Assembly (NCBI RefSeq): GCF_036850765.1
Contig: NC_089492.1
Coordinates: 203,142,276-203,206,275, forward strand
From: Saccopteryx bilineata
Lineage: Eukaryota; Chordata; Mammalia; Chiroptera; Emballonuridae
Length of the DNA stretch: 64,000 nucleotides
Direction of reading: 5' to 3'
Shown here one piece after another: positions 57,685 through 64,000 of the stretch. Under the pieces are notes generated by a model, which made no database searches, was not told where the DNA came from, and saw nothing but the letters and a program-made list of their open reading frames with translations. Numbering within the stretch: position 1 is the first letter of the stretch; the number at the start of each line of letters is the position of its first letter. Made by a program: the position numbers and the translations under genes.

Positions 57685-58395
57685 TGTTGGGCAGATAAAA
57701 TATATTATGCTCACTTTGTTAAAGACAACGCTGCCCACGAGGAGGCTGTCGCCCAGGTGATATTAATGTGTGTCTCTGTGGGCAGGTAGAATCCTTGTAG
57801 CCTGGTGCTTGGTTTTGGGATTAAGCCTTTCCCACCCGTTTTGATGTGAGGCGGTACAATCCAATCATGCCTCAGAGAAGTGACTTTGTATTGGAGACTT
57901 CCCTGTTTTGTATATTGGATGAAAGGTTTGGATTTCTACACTATAAAATGGGGGCAGAACAAGAGCTTGCTCTCTTGGTTCCTGGGATGATTAGCATGAG
58001 AGAGCAGAGGGAGCAGAGGGAGCAGAGCAGAGAGCAGAAAGAGGCCATGTGGCCAGGAGAAGCAGCCAAGATGGCAGAGTATTGAGTGAGAGGCCAGTTT
58101 TTGCAGTTTGACGCTGGAGAAGGAAGGAGATGGGGAACTGAGGAGAATAAGGCTGGTGAGCTAGAAACCTTTGATTCTAGGAAACTCGGATAAGTCAGTG
58201 GCTTTGTGAGCACTGAATGTGAGTGGGTTTTGGAGCCCAGTGTGTGTTTTTACTTGCCCGCCGGGTGCAAGCTAGAATTAAAGACTATGGTCCATCAGTT
58301 TGTGGCTCCGTTGTTTCTTTACCAACTGTCCGAATCCAATGCGAACCTGCATGAGCCGGGCTGCTCTGATAGTGGCCGTGGCTCCTGGATTTACA
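57685..58395 (+). mobile_element. Solo LTR of an endogenous retrovirus
   Basis: 711 bases, from TGTTGGGCAG to GGATTTACA, so the ends are TG and CA. It is flanked by GAGAC on both sides (57680-57684 and 58396-58400), a 5-bp target duplication. A TATA-like ctataaaat at 57941-57949 and an attaaag poly(A)-like signal near 58278 fit U3 and R. No internal retroviral sequence lies next to it, so it is a recombination product. Strand is from the TATA and poly(A) order. Confidence 0.8.
58005..58040 (+). repeat. Short gagcagagg repeats in the LTR
   Basis: The unit gagcagagg/gagcag is repeated about four times after 'gagaga', just downstream of the TATA-like box. Confidence 0.7.
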
Positions 58396-58400
58396 GAGAC

Positions 58401-60845
58401 TCAGAACAGTGAACTATAAAATGTTCCCTGAAGGAAGAATGACCAGGGACTTCAGTGATGTGGCAGAAGTCTAAGTCACCCCTCATGTAAGAGTAGACAA
58501 GTGACAGGAGATAGCATGAGTTGAAGATGAGTGGAGAAGGGGCACGTGGGTTTTGAAGAAAGGGCTTCTCAAAATGTGACATGGGAGAAACTGAACTTTT
58601 AACAATTCAGATGTAATCCTAACATTCCATTGTAGGAGGTCATACAAGAACCTCAGTATTCCCCAAGATATTCATCTTTCAAATAAAAACATATAATTTC
58701 AGTTTTCCCATTAGACTCTATGTTCTAGGTAAAGGAAGAACATGCAGAGGTGTACTCTTCCTATAGTGATGTAATTTTAGTCCAGCTTTTGAGCAAAGTA
58801 ATATACTTACATGGTGAACCCACTAAGTTGATTCCATTGCTGACACTTTGTATAATTCTGAAACCATAAACTTTGTATTCTGTACATTTCAGGGCCTACC
58901 AATATCCAAGCTGCTTTTCATATTGCTTTGTTTTTGTCACAGTCAGCTACTGTCTTTAATTCTAGAATTTCCTGACCTATGAGTCATCTTTTGAGGGCCA
59001 TTATTCCTTTATAGCTACATTTTTCTCAGTTGCAGAACAGTACTCTACAGAATTTGGAACTGAGACAGCTTCAAGTTTGGGCTTTCTGGAAGGTTGGTAT
59101 ATCAGCAGCAGCTTTATGGTCTTCTGTCAAGCTCTGTGTACAGCATGTTAAAATAAAACTTTTCTTGTCTGAGAATTCCTACCATTCCCAAAAGCTGAGT
59201 ATACTTGAAGCCAAATAAACATACTTTCTAAAAAATTTGCTCAATCATCTTTTCTGTAAGTAAACTAGTAGGACATGCAAACATTTTATTTCAGTTAAAT
59301 CCAGTCTCATTACTCTCTATCAGTTTAAGAAATAATTTTAATAATTCTTTCTTTAGCAATAGTACACTTTATGACTTATACTTTTAGAATACATGCTTTT
59401 AAAGATATTTTTTCTTACAACTATTTATTTACTACCATGGAAGGTGGAAGAAAGACTCCAAATATATTTTTAAACAATAAAAAATAATAAATTTTAAATA
59501 ATAAAATAAGTTAACAAAACAATAAAATAACAATGATATTATATTGATTTAAAGGTCAAAAGTACTAACTAGTTTTATAGTCTTCATCAGCTCTCATCCT
59601 TCATCATCAGTCTCTGTGTCACAGTAGTATAGGGTCATGACACCCAACCCAGCTTACATTCAGCTCTAGAAATGCCAAGTTAAATTAAAGATCTTTTAAT
59701 AAAGTTTGTTTTGATATTGTTATATATACTTTTAGAACTATCACAAAATTTTTGGCTTCAAATATTATATTTTTATATATATATTATGTGACGAGCTCAT
59801 GGTAACCCAGGTAGACATTACATCTTTCTAGTTGATCTTGCACCTAAGTATGATCATGTGTACATAGAATGTAACCAGAAGCATTTGTATGTTTCTTCTG
59901 AATCTGGGTCAGGTAACTTTAAGCTTGTTCTCCACCAGTCACTTTTTCTCATCTATCTGGACATCAAATGTGGCAGCACTCAAATCTTTGACCATTTAGA
60001 TGTGTACAATGCCTTAGTGAATATAAAACAATAGAATAGAAGGAACCTGAAACCCTGAATGACTCTATGGAACCTAGAGGGGTGAGACTGTAACATGTCT
60101 TCTGAGCTATAGTCCCTAACACCTAAAAGATCTCGACTTCTAATATACTCAATTTATTCACTCTCTACCCTTGCTATTAGAGAAATGGAATTCAAACACG
60201 GCTTTCAGCATGCCGAGTAATCTGCAAGATCTCTACCTGCCTGTGCAAAATAGTCTATGATCCATGTCCTAATCAATCTTTTTATATTACTCTCAGTGAG
60301 CCCATTATACTAGCTGCATTGGACAGGACTGATTCCTAGCATTTGGCACCTACTTCTGTATATTTGCTCATTTCCTTCTTTTGCTTTAAAATATTTTTCC
60401 TTCAATCATTTCTTTGTTCAAAAGTGAGTTATTCTTTAAAATTAAACAGAAATGAAATCTCTGTGAAACCATCTATAACCATTCTTAATATAATTAAACA
60501 TTGCTTTTGTAGACACAAGCACTTTATCTGTAACATCATTTCAACACCCATTATTTCTGGTTTTATTTTTTATTTATCACCTTCAAGATACAGATCATCC
60601 AAAAGTAAGAGCTTTGCTTCATTGATCTTTAAATGTACAATAGTAATGGGCCTCACAATTGTATTACCTGTACAAGTGAAATGTACCACTATGTGTTGCA
60701 AGAAAAAACACATTGCCCAAATTTAAAATACCAAATAAAGACAATTTTTAAAAATTGTTTAACAATATAACTCAATAAGAATACATTTTAACTCTGAAAA
60801 TAAGGAGTCTGGGATATAAACTCGTATCGAAAGAGAAATATTCCT
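58401..60845. other. Long non-coding stretch, no gene supported
   Basis: AT-rich. 59145-59370 resembles 32985-33260. A 127-codon open frame at 60343-60726 has low complexity and no motif. No exon-like signal was found. Confidence 0.4.
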
Positions 60846-60990
60846 AGCCTTGGCCCAATAGCTCAGCTGGTCGGAGTATTGTTCAGGAGCATGGAGGTTG
60901 CCCGTTTGATTTGCTGGTTAGGGCTCATACAGGAGCAGTTCCATGTTCTTGCCTCTCTCTCTCTAAAAAAAAAAAAGAGAGAGAGAGAGA
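60846..60990 (+). mobile_element. Degraded tRNA SINE
   Basis: 'ggcccaatagctcagctggtcggagtattg' keeps an A box, B box degraded, followed by CT tract and A-rich tail with (GA)n. Confidence 0.65.
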
Positions 60991-61143
60991 TAAACATTTC
61001 AATGAAAATATGATTGATTGGTAATATGACATCACAAATTTAAAGGAATTTAAAATTTTCAATTTTCAATGTATTTTCTGCTACTGTATTCAATGTAACA
61101 GCTTTCTTGTAACTAGTTTTTCATTTTAATACTCTATTTTTTG
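60991..61143. other. Non-coding AT-rich, nothing recognised
   Basis: No gene or repeat identified. Confidence 0.5.
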
Positions 61144-61484
61144 CCTGACCAAACAGTGGCACAGTGGATAGAGCATCAGACTAGGACAGAGGGGGCCCAG
61201 GTTCGAAACCCTGAGGTCACCAGCTTGAGCACAGGCTTACCAGGCTTGAATGCGGGCTTACCAGGCTTGAGTGCAGGCTCACCAGTTTCAGCACGAGGTC
61301 ACTGGCTTGAGAAAGGGGTCACTTGCTCTTCTGGAGCCCCCCAGTCAAGGTAAATAAGAGAAAAGCAATCAATGAATAACTAAGGTGCTACAATAAGGAA
61401 TTGATGCTTCTCATTTCTCTCTCTTATCTGTCCCTCTATCTTTCTGTCTCTGTCACACACATACACACACACAAAATAATAATC
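61144..61484 (+). mobile_element. tRNA SINE, family III, five tandem modules
   Basis: Head gcctgaccaaacagtggcacagtgg, B box aggttcgaaacc, then five 20-21-bp modules starting at 61219, 61239, 61260, 61281 and 61301 ('accaggcttga-gc-ggct'). CT-rich 3' end and a (CA)n run. The provirus LTR begins at its last base. Confidence 0.9.
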
Positions 61485-61803
61485 TGTGGACAAGTCCTGT
61501 CGAAGGTGAGGACAATGGAGACGCAAAGACCTGACTCCAGGGACCAGGTTCAGTGACGCAGATCCACTTTATTCAGGAAATAAGCTAGCTTATATACATG
61601 GGTTCAGCCTATAGGGTGTTACAGTGTGTCCTTCATAGCCAATGTCTGAAAAGATCAGGGAGCAGCGTGGTTGGCTCTAAGTCACTTCCTTAGCAGGTGA
61701 GCTTCCTTCCTGGGTATGCCCAGGAGGCTTCTGGGAGCTGGAGTATTCTCACAGCATTGCATCAGCCACAGCTGCTAGGAATGTGCTCTGTGCTCTACCC
61801 ACA
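61485..61803 (-). repeat. 3' LTR of the provirus
   Basis: 319 bases with inverted ends TGTGG/CCACA. Reverse-strand TATA-like tatataag at about 61589-61596 and AATAAA at 61568-61573. The inner boundary follows a polypurine tract (reverse of 61804-61820, tctcccccttctctttt). Only 29 bases of the 5' LTR are visible for comparison; they match this LTR's end with a few changes. Confidence 0.9.
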
Positions 61804-61967
61804 TCTCCCCCTTCTCTTTTAATTAAGGCCAATAGGACTTGATGAATGACAGCTTGCTGTTGTTGTAGCTTCTGAATGTTATGCATTATGCAACAGAACC
61901 CTAGTAGAACTAAAACAACTATAATACCTATTATACTATATGCTAATAGATTAGCTGTATTAAACAA
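61749..61967 (-). pseudogene. env-like transmembrane and cytoplasmic tail
   Basis: 72 codons with a hydrophobic span (about residues 8-28) and a short cytoplasmic tail. The tail is encoded across the polypurine tract (KREGGDV) and ends inside the LTR, an arrangement known from HML-2 type class II retroviruses. It is cut off from the leader region by deletions and shifts, so no complete envelope protein can be read. Confidence 0.7.
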
Positions 61968-62068
61968 TGAGGCAAGCTTCTGTAATGTTTGACTAGTTAA
62001 GAATTGAATGGGGGATTTCTCCTAGGGGTCAGGATGTCATTTCCCTTTCATTGTGTTACAGAGATCTT

Positions 62069-62560
62069 CTAGGTGTCGTTAAACACAGTTTTATTTTGAT
62101 TGTAAAAAATGGATGTAGGTCCATGAACACCCCCTTCCCACAAAGGTCCAGCATCCAAACACAGAACAAATGGCTTGCCGTGGGCTGCATACTGCAAATG
62201 GTTGCAAGGCACATTACACAAATTACAACAACTTGACAAATCATACAATTTCAACAATTACACAGGTACATTTCACCAGTCTCTGAGCACTTTGCCAAAA
62301 GCGTAAAATGTCCTTGGCCTTCTTTCTAGCCATGGGAAAAGATTCCCAGGGAAGGGGAAGGGCCTACAGTAAAGCCATCTTCCACCCCCATCAGAGTATT
62401 TCACATTGTCCAAAATCCATAAGTCCATCCAACAAAGGAGCCAGTGCTCACTTAGGTCATAGTCCAGGAAATCAGTCCACGCACATAAGGCCTCAGCCAC
62501 CCCCCTCATCCCTGCCATCCTGGCAGGTCTTACACTGTCCCAAAGAGGAGCACATGGCAA
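62069..62560 (-). pseudogene. env-like surface region fragments
   Basis: Two frame-shifted pieces, 62273-62560 and 62069-62257, carry Trp/Cys-rich text (WTDFLDYD, LCNVPCNH) and an N-glycosylation site (NKT). Position between leader and tail fits a surface subunit; similarity is weak and the call rests on context. Confidence 0.5.
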
Positions 62561-63236
62561 TGGCAGTCAGCATTTCCATCTCTGCTCTGGAGAGCATGAT
62601 GGCATCCACCCCTATGTTCCAAAATGTCAGTGAACCCACCAGCGGCTTAGCAGGCACTCCCTGCCATTCCAGTGGCCACTCAGCAATGCAAGCCTGGCTT
62701 CCGTTCATCCTCCCACCACAGCTGCCGCCGTTTACTTTCTGGAATCTGCGAATCGCAACTCCGGCCCAATTCTGCTCATCCTCCAAAGATGAACTGAAAA
62801 CACTAGCTTGCACTGCCGGGCTTGAGCCCTGGGCTGTCGCTGCCTGCATCTGGGAGTCAGTGGATACTATAGCACACACAAGCAAGAACAGAGCACCAGG
62901 GCCTGGGGGCCTGTCAGGGGCAATTCTCTGGGCTCGCCCTGCCAAAACCTCCACATCCCCCCAGGTGATGGGGTGTGCATGCCGGCCACGAGGTCTTCTT
63001 CTGGAGCGCCGAGGACCTCCTCCCCTCAGGTGTAGTTGGTGTGGAGAAGGCCAGGGCTGTGGCTTTGGATGGGTGAAGACTGAACCACTTAGTGGGTACC
63101 CAAGAAACCCTGTCAAGCAGGTTAGGGGGTTCCTGGGATCCAAACTGGCTGAAAAACACAAGCATAACCTCTCCCTTGTGTTAGAAGAGGGTGTGACCCC
63201 TGCCACTGTGCTGTGGCAGGGTCCTTCCAGTGTCAT
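62493..63236 (-). pseudogene. env leader-like frame with arginine-rich motif
   Basis: 247 codons. After a first part of unknown origin comes a basic cluster (RRSRRRPRGR at about residues 78-87), then PITWGDVEVL and a hydrophobic segment (ALFLLVCAIV). A basic cluster followed by a long leader is how HML-2-like env (with its Rec product) begins. The start codon overlaps the stop of the preceding gag-like frame (ATGA, 63233-63236). A shift follows near 62510, and no full product is encoded. Confidence 0.55.
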
Positions 63237-63905
63237 TTAAGAGAGGGGGCGAGGAGAGAGAGAGAGCAATAGATACAGAAAAATAGATAAGACAAAGAAA
63301 AAAGGCACATGGGGGCGTATAGGCTGGCCCATGGGTCTGCAGCAGGAACACATGCTGGAGAAAATGGCATCTGAGAGGCTGAGGTGGGGCACTGAGCCAC
63401 AGCAGGGAATGCAGAAGTAGCTACTTCTGCTTTTACGGGTGGCAAAGCTGATGGCGTGGTTTCTAATGTATCTAGTTTTGTTTCTGCATGCTCGGCTGCA
63501 AGTCCATCAAACCCTGTGGCCCAACCCTTTTCTTCCTCTACAGGGGGAGGCGAATATGGAGGTAGGGGTTCCTCTGAAAGAGGAGTAGCCTGTAAGACCT
63601 TAGGGACTGGCGGAGGGTCCCCAGCAGGAGCACCAGTCAAGCAGGTGTGTATTGCCAATAAGGCAGAAGTGAGGCTGAGAAGGAAGGTTTGCCCCCATGC
63701 ACCTCGGCCGAATGAACGCGTCGGAGAGCTCGGGCCCAAGTATCCAGGTCACAGAGGGGTGCGTCCTCAATCCAGGGATTGAGACCAGAGAGAATCTCCT
63801 AGCAAGTACAGTGATCCTTTCACAAACTTTAACTTGCCTACTCTGCAATAGGGCATGCAGGGCTCGAGCCTGCGGGTCTCGAGAGTGAGGGAGAAGGTTT
63901 CCCAT
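63233..63905 (-). pseudogene. gag-like 5' region, frame-shifted
   Basis: ATG at 63903-63905 begins MGNLL, a possible N-myristoylation signal as in retroviral matrix proteins. Text of the early matrix is split over frames; the reading 'DLDTWARALRRVH' lies in another frame than MGNLL. The piece 63233-63739 is Pro/Glu-rich (DPPPVPK, EPLPPYSPPPVEEE), like a region after matrix. No capsid or nucleocapsid motifs are found. Confidence 0.6.
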
Positions 63906-63951
63906 TACAGAGAGTCACTCACCCATCCCTTGGATGCTGGTTAGGTCCCTG

Positions 63952-63969
63952 CCCCACATTCGGGCACCA
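63952..63969 (-). other. Primer-binding site
   Basis: Two bases inside the LTR edge, the reverse strand reads TGGTGCCCGAATGTGGGG. It starts TGG like all tRNA primer sites. It is not an exact match to any tRNA 3' end that I can name; it looks lysine-type with changes, or is mutated. Confidence 0.7.
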
Positions 63970-63971
63970 GT

Positions 63972-64000
63972 TGTGGACAAGTCCTGCCAGGGGTGAGGAC
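63972..64000 (-). repeat. 5' LTR, only its last 29 bases in the window
   Basis: tgtggacaagtcctg... matches 61485 onward with a few differences (ccagggg versus tcgaagg), so the two LTRs have diverged since insertion. Confidence 0.85.

Larger units (their letters stand above)
61485..64000 (-). mobile_element. Class II (betaretrovirus-like) provirus, pol deleted, cut by the window end
   Basis: In coding order: 5' LTR start of its end at 64000-63972, primer-binding site, a gag-like region, env-like region, polypurine tract and 3' LTR. Only about 2.2 kb lies between the LTRs. I find no protease, reverse transcriptase or integrase text, so most of gag and all of pol are missing. The LTR pair starts and ends TGTGG...CCACA. 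It is an old, defective copy; frames are broken throughout. Class II is inferred from the env tail encoded across the polypurine tract and from the leader. Confidence 0.8.

Noticed and set aside
57685..58395. Host promoter or first exon (TATA box, gagcagagg repeats, ATG)
   Set aside because: TG/CA borders and the GAGAC duplication on both sides show an LTR. Use as a host promoter is not excluded but has no support here.
60343..60726. 127-aa frame
   Set aside because: Ile/Ser/Phe-rich text typical of AT-rich non-coding DNA, no motif or context.
61219..61320. CRISPR-like regular repeats
   Set aside because: The ~20-bp units are contiguous without spacers and lie in a mammalian SINE.
62308..63240. 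310-aa plus-strand frame
   Set aside because: It is antisense to the env-like frame of the provirus and has no recognisable motif of its own.

Overview
This is nuclear DNA of a placental mammal, almost certainly a bat. The sign is many copies of tRNA-derived SINEs of the type known from bats (Ves-like: a tRNA head with A and B boxes, a CT-rich body, an A-rich tail), with at least three head families side by side, plus long and recent L1 elements. I do not name a genus. There are no bacterial-style genes or operons; nearly all long open frames are L1, hAT or retroviral.

The only host gene part I can support is at the left edge. Positions 2307-2540 are the last coding exon of a guanylate-binding protein (GBP4/6/7-like, plus strand, non-prenylated tail). 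Its intron holds a decayed hAT transposon (1-2097) whose right terminal inverted repeat and probable 8-bp target site are visible. A SINE begins at the base after the GBP stop codon, and a second SINE of another family follows it, so the 3'UTR is made of transposons.

From about 3.1 to 9 kb are old L1 remnants and unassigned sequence. From 9071 to 16876 lies full-length L1-A (plus strand), inserted into a Ves SINE and splitting it in two. From 17.4 to 21.15 kb is an old antisense L1, and from 21.16 to 28.59 kb an old, near full-length sense L1 with many breaks and an internal tandem duplication. From 28.6 to 35.3 kb is non-coding DNA with a duplicated ~310-bp segment. L1-B (35306-43091, minus) is the best preserved L1. 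A complete but dead hAT transposon with a BED-finger transposase follows at 43573-46737. L1-C (48819-56537, minus) is a sister of L1-A. A solo LTR with 5-bp target duplication sits at 57685-58395. The window ends inside a pol-less class II (betaretrovirus-like) provirus on the minus strand (61485 to beyond 64000).

The most interesting material is the structure of the three young L1s. All begin with a TGACGTCA palindrome and an ATGGCG (YY1-like) motif and share the later 5'UTR. The middle of the 5'UTR is of two unrelated kinds: ~241-bp tandem monomers in L1-A and L1-C, and a CpG-rich block with short GC repeats in L1-B. This looks like promoter replacement between L1 lineages of one genome. 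All three ORF2 frames are nearly complete and each is broken by a few identifiable changes.
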